The position numbers and the translations under genes are program-made. 64,000 bases of DNA from Diploptera punctata. Taxonomy: Eukaryota > Arthropoda > Insecta > Blattodea > Blaberidae. The DNA lies in contig JASPKZ010007428.1 in the NCBI GenBank assembly GCA_030220185.1, forward strand, positions 250,501 through 314,500. The letters are read 5' to 3'. Under the pieces are notes generated by a model. It was not told the origin of the DNA, did no database searches, and was given only the letters and a program-made list of their open reading frames with translations. Shown piece after piece: positions 11,308-23,044 of the stretch (position 1 is the stretch's first letter; each line of letters starts with the position of its first letter).

Positions 11308-11478
11308 CCAAAAATTGTTATGGAATGGATCCCAATGGAAAGGAGGAAGAGAGGAAGACCGAAAACTTGGATAGAAGGGGTACAAGCAGCTATGAATATC
11401 AGAGAAATTGAGGAAGATCAATGGATGGACAGAGAGGAATGGCGTTTGGTTTCCGGAAGACGGCGGCAGCTGCCATGA
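11308..11478 (+). pseudogene. LINE C-terminal fragment, 57 codons
   Basis: The plus-strand frame reads PKIVMEWIPMERRKRGRPKT, then WIEGVQAAMNIREIEEDQW, and ends VSGRRRQLP before a TGA at 11476. The KRGRP…W…DREEWR…GRR pattern is the C-terminus seen in RTE-like LINEs, closest in layout to the minus-strand family at 3851-4935. It is followed by a short GATCATGATGATAA tail. It is severely 5'-truncated. Confidence 0.75.
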
Positions 11479-12227
11479 TACCGGATCATGATGATAATAC
11501 ATAAAAAATCCTCCAAAGGCTTTGCCTTTTAATCCATGGAAAGATATCTTCGAAAATGCCTATTTGAACTAGTTGATGTTACTCCAAGCAGATGACAGCA
11601 CTGTGTAGTTCAGTTTTTTGACCGGATTTCGCTATTTGTCTTCTCACCTGGCTAGTCTATTGTCCTCACGATGCTGAATGAACCACAGTACAAAGTAAAA
11701 ATATATGGTTTAGGTGAGAGAATCCCGCATCTGTCGGATACCAGTCAAACATCATAACAGTAATATCACAGAAGCGGTCTACGTCACTGTTAATTAGTTC
11801 TAAGACAAAGTAACACACAAATATTTTTAACGACATATACGAGAACAGAGAAAATCCGTGATGTTCATATAGATTGAAATCCGTAGAAATAAAATACCGT
11901 TTACAAGGTATAATTTGATTATCGATAATTCTGCCGAATTTACTTAAAACTACATTAGAAACTTCGTAAAAATGATAGAAACCCCATGGTGCGACAGAAA
12001 CGCCTTATTGGCCTATCAGCCGATTTCTGGCCTCACATTCACATGTGTTAATCACGCAAGTGGACAATCATATAGCCAGTAGGCCTACAGCGATGACAAA
12101 TGTTCAACATATCGAGTCGCCCGTCGTTTTAGCTCCTTTTCTCAACCTGTATTTGCTACCTACTCTAGCTACACAAATTACTCACGATGCTGCTCCCATA
12201 CTGGCCGACATTCCATAAGAAAAGTCT
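11479..12227. other. Unassigned sequence
   Basis: No gene supported. TAGGCCTA occurs at 12080. Confidence 0.4.
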
Positions 12228-12308
12228 TCCCTCAAAGGGACTGAACCAGCGCAAGTCTTGTAGCTTTGTACCAAAACGATGCCTTTAAACCACTCGGTTA
12301 CAGCGCGG
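12228..12308 (-). mobile_element. tRNA-like sequence or SINE head, minus strand
   Basis: On the minus strand GCTGTAACCGAGTGGTTTAA resembles a class II tRNA (Ser/Leu-like) A-box region, and GCTGGTTCAGTCCC about 50 bases later resembles a B-box. The cloverleaf is not intact as far as I can see, so a SINE head or tRNA pseudogene is more likely than a working tRNA. Confidence 0.5.
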
Positions 12309-12417
12309 TACTCATATTAACATAAACGTAATTCAGTATATTTATAGTTACCAGATTTATATGTTATTGGTCATTCAAAATATCATTGCAGGCGGAAGAA
12401 TTACGAAGCTCTGTTTG

Positions 12418-12482
12418 TTGCTACTCGTGACGTCATAAGGCATTGTACATTGCTACTCGTGACGTCATAAGGCATTTTACAT
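12418..12482 (+). promoter_or_regulatory. Two tandem 32-bp units, each with a perfect CRE palindrome
   Basis: Each unit reads CTACTCGTGACGTCATAAGG and then about ten more bases. TGACGTCA lies at 12428-12435 and 12460-12467. TGACGTCA is the canonical binding site of CREB/ATF bZIP factors. Function here is unknown: no promoter or gene can be tied to it. Confidence 0.45.
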
Positions 12483-13744
12483 TGTTAGCGTCCCACGTCC
12501 CATTCCCCTCTGCACTCATAGATAGCAGTGTCACGTGTTCTATTCCTGCATAAACACGACTGCGGTTCTCTCCGTAAACAACTGCGCTTACTCCTTAAAC
12601 GGATAATAATAAGATTATATCACCGAATCCCTTGTCAAGAACATATTAGCTCTACATTTACTTTATTTAGAACTACTTATTACATATTCAGGAATGTCTC
12701 GTTTTATTATCATAGGTTTCATATATTTTTGACATAACTTTCCTATGGAAATTCGCACATTCGAAGGTCCTTAAACAGCCGTATCAAAAGTAAATATTTG
12801 TTTGTTCTTAATGGTGTTCTTTAAGAGCTTAGATCATAAGGGTCGGAATTCAAATTTTTACCTGAAATTGCTCAGATGTAATTATTTCAGGCTTCAGATT
12901 CTCTTTCGGCCCGTAAATCCACGACACGTAACCCATGATTTTATTTCTCTTCCGAAGGAAACCATACTCATGATTATACTCGACCTCGGTCGAGTTTAAT
13001 TCCGCGAACTTTGAAACTAGAGGCTAGTATTAGTGATGAATGACACACACACATTTCACCATCAAATTCCGTCTGAAACTCTTAACACTGAAATGTTGTC
13101 AGTAAAATAACAAATGTATATTTGTATAGAGAACTGGTGAAATACGGAAATAGCTTCTGAGACTGTTTTTGTGTGCGTGACTCGTAAACGTAAGTAAAGT
13201 TAGATAAAACATAAATACGATGAGAAGAAATGTGGAATAGAAAAGGGCTGAAATAAACATTCATTTTGAGCTTCACCGTGATATCCTTCTATTACCTCAT
13301 TTAAAAATTACAATAAATGCAACTTTTCATATGATATTGAAAATGTATTAGGATTTATTTTAATAAAACGTAATTTTTCCTCTCTCTTTACAGAAACATA
13401 AATCTTAAATAATTAATAATTGTATTATTCACGGTAATTTTCCATCTTGCCACATTTCAAACCTTATAACAATTACCACACTGAGAGCTATAACTTCCGG
13501 TGCTGAAGTTCATGGTCTATGTGACGAAGATTTCATGAACGATTACAGATAAAATAATCAATAAAGGCCTAACCATGTCTCAGAACCAGAATTAACAATA
13601 TATGATTTTGGTACATCTAAGAAAAGAATGGGTGTTTAATGTTTCAAAAATAGCATAATGTGCTTTATTTGTATTTCCAATGATTTTATCCATTTAAAAT
13701 CTTAAATCAGCAAACATTCGCCTTATCGATCTTAATTTGCATTT
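12483..13744. other. Unassigned AT-rich sequence
   Basis: Short open stretches occur but show no recognisable domain and no sign of selection. Confidence 0.4.
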
Positions 13745-13993
13745 ATTATTATTATTATTATTATTATTACTACTATTAATATTATTATTTATTATTATTA
13801 TTAATTATAATTATTATAGTTTATTTTCTGTTGCGGAAATTTTAACATTCGTCAGCTGTTGCTGCTGGTATCTACCTAAGGAATGGTAAATTCGTATTAA
13901 GAGGAGAATCATCACACAATATTACATAAACTTCCTGGATGGAAGTATAGGCCCCTACAGTCAATCACGGCACATTTATCACTAATTTTATTA

Positions 13994-14028
<35 letters not shown>

Positions 14029-14060
14029 ATTATTACTTTCATCATTATCATAATTACTCT
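13745..14060. repeat. Two (TTA)n arrays at 13745-13815 and 13990-14050
   Basis: Imperfect TTA/ATT arrays separated by about 170 bases of unassigned sequence. Confidence 0.8.
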
Positions 14061-15012
14061 AATTTTCCTTGTTACTGTTCTTGAGGAAATTTGGACTAAC
14101 GGTGGCTACTGTGTATGACTACTTCAGGATTGGTCAGTATGGCATCGTGAAAGGAAATGAAGAGACAAAATGTTCAAAGGAATATGTTATCATGTCGTCC
14201 ACTGTTTTAAATCAGGGAAGATTTTGTAGTCAGATTACATCTTCATATTTAAAACCATACTAAAATATTTTTATAACTACTGGACAAAAAAAAACTTGTT
14301 TTAACTAAGCCTCAATATTTATTTAGGGATAAAAAGTTACCTATAAATATTTACAAGACATAGGCCTATCTACGTTATTTCTACAGCATCAATCTTTATA
14401 GTTAACGTGAACTATTTACACTGTTTTCTGGTTTGAAGGCAGGGTGGCTGTAACAATAGTTTTGTAGGGTTGAAATGAATCACAACAGAGGGGGATGCTA
14501 GCTCTTTGCCGCCTCAGAGGAGATACAACAAATCATCATCGTCGGGAGACGAGCAAGGCATGAAAAATGACTCGATACACAAGCGAAAGGTCCCTAACTC
14601 TTATCGCACAATCACCCCCTTTTTTCTGTTTGGACAATGCGGTTGAAGGAAGAGAAGGGGATTCGGATCAAATATTTCCCTTTTGTTGTTGTCTCCATTA
14701 CAGCCTGCAGCGCACATATTTACCATTATTATTACTATTATTTATTATTATTATTATCTCTCTATTGTAGTTTAATCTCTCATATTATAGATTTTTCTAC
14801 ATGTCCCGCATCACCCGGACCTTACCGTGGCACGACCTGTCGGTAGATGGATTTTGAATTTAAGATCTGACACGCCCCTTTTTGACCACACAAGGATTTG
14901 GAAGGCCTCTCCAAACGAGTGACCAGTTCAATCCAGGAACCCTTCCGAAACAACAACATATAAGACCAAACACACAATTCACCCACACATTAATAATAAA
15001 CATGGAAAATGT
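14061..15012. other. Unassigned sequence with a TTA array near 14722-14765
   Basis: No recognisable gene. TAGGCCTA occurs at 14361. Confidence 0.4.
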
Positions 15013-15195
15013 GATAATGATGATTATGATGATCAGGTGATATTCGCGGACCCTTTGGACCTTACATTTTCCTGATATTTGTCTTAGTATAAGAAAAAAC
15101 TCTGGAAAAAATTCACCCAGGAAACCTGTCAGAACTGGGGATGGAACACGTATCACAACAATGGCAGTCTTATTGGTCGTATACCGTTTTTTGAG
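15013..15195 (-). mobile_element. Diverged fragment of SINE family 2, minus strand
   Basis: The order GATGATGATCAGGTG, CCTTTGGACCTTACATTTTC, ATTTGTCTTAGTATAAG, then TTCACCCAGGAAACCTGTC and GGGGATGGAACACG matches the body and head of the full copy at 36257-36600 with many substitutions. Confidence 0.6.
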
Positions 15196-18100
15196 TTATT
15201 TATTCACAGATTGTGTTGATGTAAATGACATAGATTAGATGATAATCAAGCACAAAGCCATACCTGCATAAAAGCAATTTCTTTATTGTGTTTACAGTTT
15301 TAAAATGATTCAATTTCAATTAATTTAATGTCTGTGAGTGTACAATTCTCTGGTTTAGGACTAGGTGACAGTACATGACTGCAGTAATTCTAATATGGTA
15401 GAAGTGACTAAATAAGTTATTTATTAAGAGATGACATAGCTCGATCTTGGCACAGAGAGTGTATAAGACAGCCAGACATTGCAGCCAGAAGTTGTTAATG
15501 GCAACTTTGCAAGCAGACGCACAGGTGGTAGGCCTATACAAGAATAATAATACATAGAGAGTGCTCCAGCGTGTCTACGAATACGCTTACCGGTACAAAC
15601 CCGACTTTCAACATTCTTTCTTATCCTAAGTAAATGAGTTCTTTTTAGCTGAACATATTCACTTCATTAAAATGTTCATGAAGTGCTAAAAACTCATATG
15701 TTCTAACAGTTATTTTAACGACTAGCTAAAATAGCAGAGGTTCGGTAACGAAATACTCACGTTACAAGACGAACAAAGGGAGCTTTCTAAGAGCAGCGAG
15801 TTACTAAACCTAATTTTGTAACCTTGCCTACAATAGTTTATCTACGTCCAGGGTATTTTAGTATATGTTGTATATTAATATATATATAATGAAATTTATT
15901 TATTGCGGAAACGATATGTATAGAAAAAGAGTAATGTGGGCTTGAAAAAAGACACGATAAGTCAACAAACAGTGTTGTTATATTCTGCAAATTTGGATGC
16001 TAGTTTCATATGTGAATTTAAAGTAAAGATGAGCGGAGAAGGTGATTTTCACGGATCAGAAGGATCATTTTTCAAAGTAGTCTAAGATGAACTACTAATA
16101 TGCTTCCAATAAAGTCAAGGAAAGTTTATCTAATTATACGAAATTCAAGGAAAGTGTATTTTACGTTTTGATGAACTTGAATTTATTGTTTTGATAGCGT
16201 GTGTTTTGTTTTGTTAGAATATGAAGTATATTCTTTTGCCTAGTTACTACGAACTAAAGCGTCACTGATTGTTACAATAGTAGATACATTCATATTTTAA
16301 TTTGTTTAGTGTGAGCATCTACATTTGCATACCGATTTCAGTGGAATACGTTCAAATTTGTTAAAAATTATTAAGAACTCTACTGCAATCAACAATATTT
16401 TAAATGTTTTATTATTTCATTTAGAAATGTTCGTCTTTGATAATGCTCTTCAAATCATAACGAAGTTCGCGTCCATTATTAGCTCAAGTCAATATCAGTA
16501 CGCCCTTCTTGTGCGCATATAATGGTTACATAATTGTTGAAATCACCATGGCGTTCATAAGGGATGTTAATTCTCAACATGAGGTCCCATTTATGTATGT
16601 ACTTTTCGTTATGTGAAAACATTGGAACCATGAGGTGTGAGATAGCAGTGTGACAGAATTGGGAAATGAATCGCTTCAAGGAGAATGAGGCTCAGTCCAT
16701 TTTTAATGAAATTTATATTTTTGTGTTTGCTCTGAATTCTACGCACAAGTTATTACTTATATCCCCTTACTAGACTTCGACTATACTTACAAAACTAAAG
16801 CCTGACTGAAGCCCATATGCTTTCAAATTCATACTTGTAGGAGTTCACAACTTGCTTAAACGAATTTAGAAGTTTCAAAAAATAAAATGAACTTAGGCAC
16901 CTTCTTCAAGATGCGATTGAAACGCAGTGCGTTTTTTTTATATATTCTGAACGGTGATGTGATATTTATGTTCCCAAGTGCTGCAAAACCATTATTTAAA
17001 ACCATTGCAAAAATAAATTTTGATTTAGTGTTTAGTGTACTTTTTCGCAGTAACATTTTTTTAAATCTTAGACTCCAAATTTGAGGGTGAGTTTTAATGT
17101 TGATTTGAGTTGCGCGAATAATGGTTTTATGAAGTAGGATTAATTTAGTTAATTTTTACAAGAAAATTGCGAAGTACAATTTCATAAGGATTTTGCGTTG
17201 TTATAAAATATGACAGATTCATTTTTTATGTTTTTACTATTTACAGTGCTGCAATCTTACCTTAGCAATTGGAAATAAAATACAACTATTAGCATTAAGC
17301 GCAATTAAATTACTTCATAATAGAACCAATCACAGTGATATGTTTATTTACAGTTTGAGAAACAATAAACCTTTCTTGAATTATGTAGGATAAAATGAGA
17401 CAAGAATCGTCGATCCTAGTGGAATTGTTGTTACCATGCTCGCCTCTGATTCCAAGATTAGCTGTTTCAAAACATCTCGGGAAAGATTGATTTTTCACGG
17501 CTTACTAATCATCAACATATGTTTTCTTTCAGAAGAAACTAAAGTCGTGGTTCCCGTGTCGTGTGTTAACGAATATGAAGTCTGGATAAAAATAGGCCTA
17601 CTTCTGAGCTAATGATATGACCGGTTATACAGCGCCTTCAAATAAAATCCCACATTAAAATTAGCTTCAATACGCAAAAACACAGGAGACATGCATACGA
17701 TGTAAACGTAATAGATACAATAATGTTCATAGGTCTAGATGACTGACGCATTTCCCTTTTGTATTTCGCAAACATGGTAAGAGGTGGAGACATACATTAC
17801 CTTTCCAACATGAGCTTTCACATTCACAACGTTTCGTTATGAGATACAGAGAATGGAAAGCAGGGAATGGAAAAAATACACAGAAATACAGACACACAGT
17901 AAAAAGGGAGAGAATCATAAGTATACGATTTGTTATTAATTGGAGTTCAATTTAACTTTTGCTGATTGCACAGTTTCATGAATAACAATGCCCTGGTCGT
18001 ACTGTTTTCATCCCCCTGATAAACCGCTGTGTGCCTTTCAATTTATAGTTACAATTATATAATAATTATCACTAAATTTCATTAGTGGATGAAGTACTAA

Positions 18101-18699
18101 TGCAGCGCTAACCAAGTGCATTAATGCAGTTGGAATTCCTGGAATTCTCCATTATGGAGCACAATGTGCTGTTCCCCTCCTTGTACTACAATGAGACCCG
18201 TCTTCAATGCAACCCTCCACAACGTTGTCCTTTTCACATTAATTATGTTTAATTAGCAATTTTTACTAATCAAAAATGTTCAATAACACATATAGTAATT
18301 TAAACACAGATTGCACAGTTAAACCATGTAGATAACATATCCAACTAATAAGCCAATATATTTTACTGACAGTTTCCATACATTTCAAACTAAAATTTGC
18401 TTAAAATACTTGTGAAATTATTTAATATAATTATTTTCTTAACCTGGTAATAAAATCGTTTTCAAAAGCCGTCTATTCACTGTCGTATTACATAAAGTCT
18501 GCAGCAAACTTCTTAAAAAACCACTTTTCCACGAAATGAATATACAGACGAAAAATAACATTCGATACGAATAAATAACAAAATTTAAGCTTAATTATAA
18601 TAGTAATAATAAAAAATTGTATTTCGAAAATTATCCATAGTACAATGGTTTACCGTCATCCGCAATAAATTAGCCATCTCCAGTTCTAGCGGTCCTGAA
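15196..18699. other. Unassigned AT-rich sequence
   Basis: The longest unassigned block. Open stretches of 60 to 73 codons on both strands (e.g. 15320-15541 minus, 16887-17084 plus) overlap each other and show no domain. TAGGCCTA occurs at 15529 and 17593. Confidence 0.45.
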
Positions 18700-19085
18700 C
18701 ATCCTTATTAAAAGTCCCAGTTCACTCATACTTCACATCACCCATGACTCCACTCTTTTAGACCCTTCCCTTTCTTCTTTATCAATTATATTTTCCACTC
18801 CCCTCGAATCTTTTTAGAGATTCTATCAGATGTCTCCCTCTTTAGAGGTCTATATACCATCTTAATCGTTTCTACTTAATTTATTTTCATACAGTTCTTA
18901 ATACTTGCATATGTTTTTATTTCATCATGGTTTCTATTTTTTTATAATTTGGTCTTCGCGATTATCTTCTCCAGTAATCTAATCCATGTTGCTAATAACG
19001 AGTTAGCTTCTAACCTTTTAATTGTCCATGTCTCTATTCCATACATGTAATACAATAGTCATCGTGAGGGCAATTCCTCCACTAG
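18700..19085 (-). pseudogene. Very decayed LINE remnant, minus strand
   Basis: The minus strand reads LLYYMYGIETWTIKRLEANS, then LATWIRLLEKIIAKTKL and a KNRNHDEI stretch. This resembles the thumb and downstream part (YG.E.WT … R…TKLDR.RN..I) of RTE-like LINEs. Many stops. The assignment rests on motif order only. Confidence 0.45.
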
Positions 19086-19289
19086 TACTTTTAGCTTCCT
19101 TCACGCGGAGTACGATACATCTCATACCAAACCTCCGAACAACCTATATATAGATTTTATAGAGGTCCATATTTCACACAAAAAAAAGTACTCGATTGAT
19201 AGACGGATTCGAAATAAGACTCCTGATATATGCTAACTTTACAAACCAGAAGTGAACAAAGTAATATTAATGTTGAAAAATAATAGTTG

Positions 19290-19321
19290 TGATGATAATG
19301 ATAATAATAATAATAATGATG

Positions 19322-19387
<66 letters not shown>
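19290..19387. repeat. (AAT)n array with GAT interruptions
   Basis: Nearly 100 bases of AAT/GAT units. Confidence 0.9.
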
Positions 19388-19667
19388 ATGCTTCAAATGT
19401 TTAGATCCTAGTGAGTCCGGTCCATCTCCGAACAATATGTCTTAGATGCTCCCAAATTTAATTGTTCTCTTGGCATCTTGTAATGGTATACGTGAAAATT
19501 AGTTTCGATAATATTTCGAAAGTTGTCCTCTCCATGAAAATCTTCCGCAAATATCTGTATTAGTTGATATATTGGATACAGAGACCAATTGTGAATTTTT
19601 TTAGAATGTCTTCTTTTCTCCAGCGTTCGAAATACTCATTACAGTTTTCCCTATGATCTAATAATGA

Positions 19668-19756
<89 letters not shown>

Positions 19757-19790
19757 TAATGTGTATGCATTACAGGACGATGTGTAGATT

Positions 19791-19831
<41 letters not shown>

Positions 19832-19851
19832 ATTATTGTTTTTATTATTAA

Positions 19852-19882
<31 letters not shown>

Positions 19883-19884
19883 GT
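19668..19884. repeat. Facing ACT/AAT and ATT arrays around a short spacer
   Basis: About 42 bases of ACT units are followed by about 45 bases of AAT units, then a spacer of about 40 bases, then about 88 bases of ATT units. The AAT and ATT arms are complementary, and the spacer itself holds the palindrome GTAATGTGTATGCATTAC. Confidence 0.85.
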
Positions 19885-20261
19885 ATAAAGTCTATTGAAC
19901 TATTGTTACGCTTGTAATAGGATGCGAAAAACCCCTTCATGAGTTGTATAACAAGAAGGGAATAAAGTTTCTACTCACTAGGTTCCAAGGAAACGAGTTC
20001 CCTTCCCCATTGCGTGATGGTATCAAGTAACCAATCACAGTCACCAGTCTGCCAACTGAACTTGTGCCAAAGAACGTTCATGTTTGCCGGAATAATTTTC
20101 TAATGTAAAATCAATTCATTATGAAGATGAAGTTACACAAGGAGATGGAGGTGGGGTGAGACTTACTAATGGTAAGTTTAAGAAATCTGTGTTGAAGAAA
20201 ATAATAGATTCCCTATTATTAGTTATTCAAATGACGATTAAATAATATTAATAATCATAAT
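19885..20261. other. Unassigned sequence, less AT-rich
   Basis: No frame longer than about 40 codons and no repeat match within the window. Confidence 0.4.
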
Positions 20262-20800
20262 CCATGCAAGTATTAGGCCATGTGGTTTGTTACAGTCTCA
20301 AAGAGGATTTTTCTATCCAGCGCTTTGTTGGACGTCCCAGCGATCTTTTGCCTTGGGACAGTAACGAAGCATAGTTTTTGGAATTCTGCGAGATAACATT
20401 CGATGAAGATGGGCTTTCCAGTTGTTCTGGAAGTTTTGTGTATGACACGTTTGGTACCACTTCGTTTAGCCTGCTGTACGGCGCATTTACTTTACTTTTA
20501 TTCGGTATTCATCTTTTCTTCGCATTGCCCATGCTTCACTACCATATCTTAATACTGGTATTATGTAATCTTGTGTTCTTTTGTACTAAGTATGGTTTTA
20601 TAATACTATTAATTATCCCCGTTGGTTTTGCGAAATTTGTGATTTTCTTTGATATATCGGCTTAATCTTGAAATGCTAATTATAACCCAAATAATTAAAT
20701 TCACTTACTCGTTCCAAAATATCATCGTCTAAAACCATTTTGCTAGGTATAGCGTATTTCCCACAAAAGGCCATCGCTTTAGTTTTCTTATTAAATAACA
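20262..20800 (-). pseudogene. LINE family C, 3' fragment, minus strand
   Basis: The minus strand gives KKTKAMAFCGKYAIPSKMVL (RT palm, after motif C), VSEFNYLGYN (motif E), then with stops VLRYGSEAWAMRRKDE, RRTAG, and a HLHRMLSRRIPKTMLRY-like stretch. Motif order matches the copies at 7672 and 22203. It reaches further 5' than those, showing that the family has an RT palm. Confidence 0.75.
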
Positions 20801-20925
20801 ATGAAACAGAAATAAGTACGTGTATATAAATTAACTTGAAAAATGGCGGAGACGTGGACAGGAGGATCATTTGGATTTCTTTCTCACTCACGTACACACC
20901 CTCTCTCTCGCTCTCTCTTCCTTAA

Positions 20926-21344
20926 AAGGTAAGTATCAACCATTCCATGCCGAAACCTACCTTGAAAACTCTCTCAGACGAGTTAGTGATGTAGCAAGAC
21001 CGTTTAAAAGAAACAGCCTTTTAAGTGAAAGGCAGAGATATCGAAGCCAAAATGTAGCAATGGTTACCCACTGTGTGAATTTAATGGACTCCATGCACGT
21101 GTAAAACGGAGTGCAGTGAGACGGGACGCGGCGTGGAGGGTAGGTTATGAGAGTTATCCAATCCGCCAGTTAAGGAGTTATATTACTTCCCGGAGTTTTA
21201 AATGAGATATTTGGCGCTGGAATCTAGTGCCTTGCAGTTAAAATCCGCAGATATTTTTATTGGACACGTTTTCGGAATAACATAAAGTTTCTCTGGAAGA
21301 AATTTCAAGATAGGTTTTGGCATGCCATGTTTGACACTTCCCTT
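20926..21344. mobile_element. Short TIR element (MITE-like), copy 1, 419 bp
   Basis: The left end, AAGGTAAGTATCAACCATTC followed by CATGCCGAAACCTACC, is the inverse of the right end near 21305-21344 (TTTTGGCATGCCATGTTTGA, then CACTTCCCTT). The interior shares a block (…TATTTGGCGCTGGAATCTAG…, TTGCAGTTAAAA..CGCAGAT) with the copy at 35607-36165. No coding capacity. I could not find a clear target-site duplication, so the superfamily is unassigned. Confidence 0.75.
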
Positions 21345-21629
21345 GTTAGTATAACCTCTTCCTTCTTAGGCACTTTTTGAGCCACATGCCTTCCAGTGCT
21401 TATACGGACACGGCTTCTCAGAAGATTTCCAAATCTTTACCATATAAAACATTTTTACCACACATTAGCAAAGAAAGCAATACCTGATTGTTGATCATCT
21501 TAATGCTGGAACGGCCTCTGTGGCAAAAAAAAACTTTCAAACAAATCATTCTCTCTTACATTCTTAATAAACGAGGCGAATATAATATGGTTGATTTTGA
21601 TGTCCCTATTAGTTTAGTCAATATTTTGA
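21345..21629. other. Unassigned sequence
   Basis: Nothing recognisable. Confidence 0.35.
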
Positions 21630-21745
21630 CCATTTGACTCACGGAGAGAGAAACCGGAAAACACTTCACCCAGGAGACTTGACCTGTCGTACTCGGTCCC
21701 ATTATGTATCAGGCAATGATTTTACCTTCTCTACCGCTGTTGTGA
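21630..21745 (-). mobile_element. SINE family 2 fragment, minus strand
   Basis: GAGAAACCGGAAAACACTTC, ACCCAGGAGACTTGACC and TCGGTCCC line up in order with the head-proximal part of the SINE at 36257-36600, with many substitutions. Confidence 0.5.
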
Positions 21746-21818
21746 ACCCACTTAATTTTAAATTATATTTTTTATTTAGTATAACTTAGTGTACAATAGT
21801 GATAGTGCAGAGGGAAAT

Positions 21819-21820
21819 AC

Positions 21821-21875
<55 letters not shown>

Positions 21876-21880
21876 GTGAT
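21819..21880. repeat. (AAT)n array
   Basis: About 60 bases of AAT units. Confidence 0.9.
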
Positions 21881-22157
21881 AATAATAATCGCTTGGGAGT
21901 TGCTAGTAACTCACTGGGCTCCTTCCCAGGTGGCGGATAAGGAAACGGTCATCATTTATGGTGGGTACCGGGCAAATAAAATACGCGAGGGATACCAAAA
22001 CTAGCCTAGTCCACCAGTTTGATGGCTACAGCGATGGATCAGCTCCTCATTCTGTATAAAAACAATACAATGCTGACTGACTAATAACAATCCTCGGATA
22101 AGTAGTAATTTTAATTGAGGACTTAGGCAAACATAATGGATGATGAATATTGGATGA

Positions 22158-22160
<3 letters not shown>
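21881..22160. other. GC-richer segment between two AAT arrays
   Basis: The segment (GGGAGTTGCTAGTAACTCAC …, CAGGTGGCGGATAAGG) looks like the untranslated 5' region of an RTE-like LINE. It is followed by an array and then by the 3' part of LINE C. It may be the two ends of one internally deleted LINE C, but no second copy here allows a test. Confidence 0.3.

Positions 22161-22202
<42 letters not shown>
22161..22202. repeat. (AAT)n array
   Basis: About 40 bases of AAT units directly before LINE C coding sequence. Confidence 0.85.
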
Positions 22203-22203
<1 letters not shown>

Positions 22204-22660
22204 ATGGAATGATTGAATACACAAGATTACGTTTATATAACACTTTGGCTAGACCAGTGTTGACCTATGGTAGTGAAGCATGGACACTAAAAAGGCAACA
22301 TGAAAGCAAAATAACGGCTTGTGAAATGAGATTCATTCGCAGAACAGCGGGTTATACCAGATGGGATCGGAAAATAAACAACGATATCTTAAAAGAATTG
22401 AAGACTACGCCAATTTTGGAATATATTAAACAGTACCAACTAAATTGGAAACACCATCTTAAAAGAATGAGTTCAAATCGGATCCCGAAAGCTGTTTATA
22501 ATTATATACCAAGAGGACGAAGATCTGTAGGCCGTCCTATCAAACGTTGGAGGGAAAAATTTCTGTAGGATCGTAAAAGGCCTTGGTCTTGTACTTGGAA
22601 GAAAGAAGAGGATGAAAGCATGATTGAAGCGCGAAACCTCTTATCCCTCCTACAGATATA
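22203..22660 (+). pseudogene. LINE family C, best preserved 3' end
   Basis: The open plus-strand frame 22209-22568 encodes YNTLARPVLTYGSEAWTLKR (RT thumb), EMRFIRRTAGYTRWDRK, LKELKTTPILEYIKQYQLNW, KHHLKRMSSNRIPKA and RRSVGRPIKRWREKFL, then a TAG. After the stop the frame continues as DRKRPWSCTWKKEEDESMIE. It is 5'-truncated just after the RT palm, and an AAT array sits at the truncation point. Confidence 0.85.
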
Positions 22661-22714
22661 ATAAATATTGTTATATGGGTTGTGGAACAACTGAATAGAA
22701 ATGCCTTGAAGCAA

Positions 22715-23040
22715 ATTAAATAAGGAAAGTATATAAAGTAAAATTAATAAATAATGCAGATTTTTAGAGATACAGTGAGCTATTTTAATATTAGTTTTCG
22801 ATTTTGAATGTTTCTAAAAGGGGGGAAAGCATACGTGAGTTTGAAAAGAGAGGTATAGTTATTATTGTACTTTTAAGTGAGTATGCTTTTAAATATAATA
22901 ATACACGCAGGTATGAATCTTGCAACTTACTGATAATAATTTCACGAAATATAATATAAATTTTCCCAATCGACTAACAGTCCGGTGAAAGCGTTTCCTT
23001 TTGAATTCCCAAGAACAGTAAATTGTCATATATATATATG
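22715..23040. other. Unassigned AT-rich sequence ending in a short TA run
   Basis: A TA run at about 23028-23039 lies just before the 5' break of LINE A copy 2, and a TA array lies just after its 3' end. Confidence 0.4.
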
Positions 23041-23044
23041 CTGC

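Noticed and set aside
12228..12308. Functional tRNA gene
   Set aside because: A- and B-box-like words are present, but no complete cloverleaf or clear anticodon stem could be drawn.
16856..17084. Overlapping 65-codon open frames on both strands
   Set aside because: They are AT-rich chance frames with no domain, no conserved neighbour and mutual overlap.
20873..21100. 77-codon plus-strand open frame
   Set aside because: It lies largely within the MITE-like element, and the corresponding part of the second copy is not open in the same way.
21819..22004. 71-codon frame with a poly-isoleucine run
   Set aside because: It is simply the translation of an AAT array.
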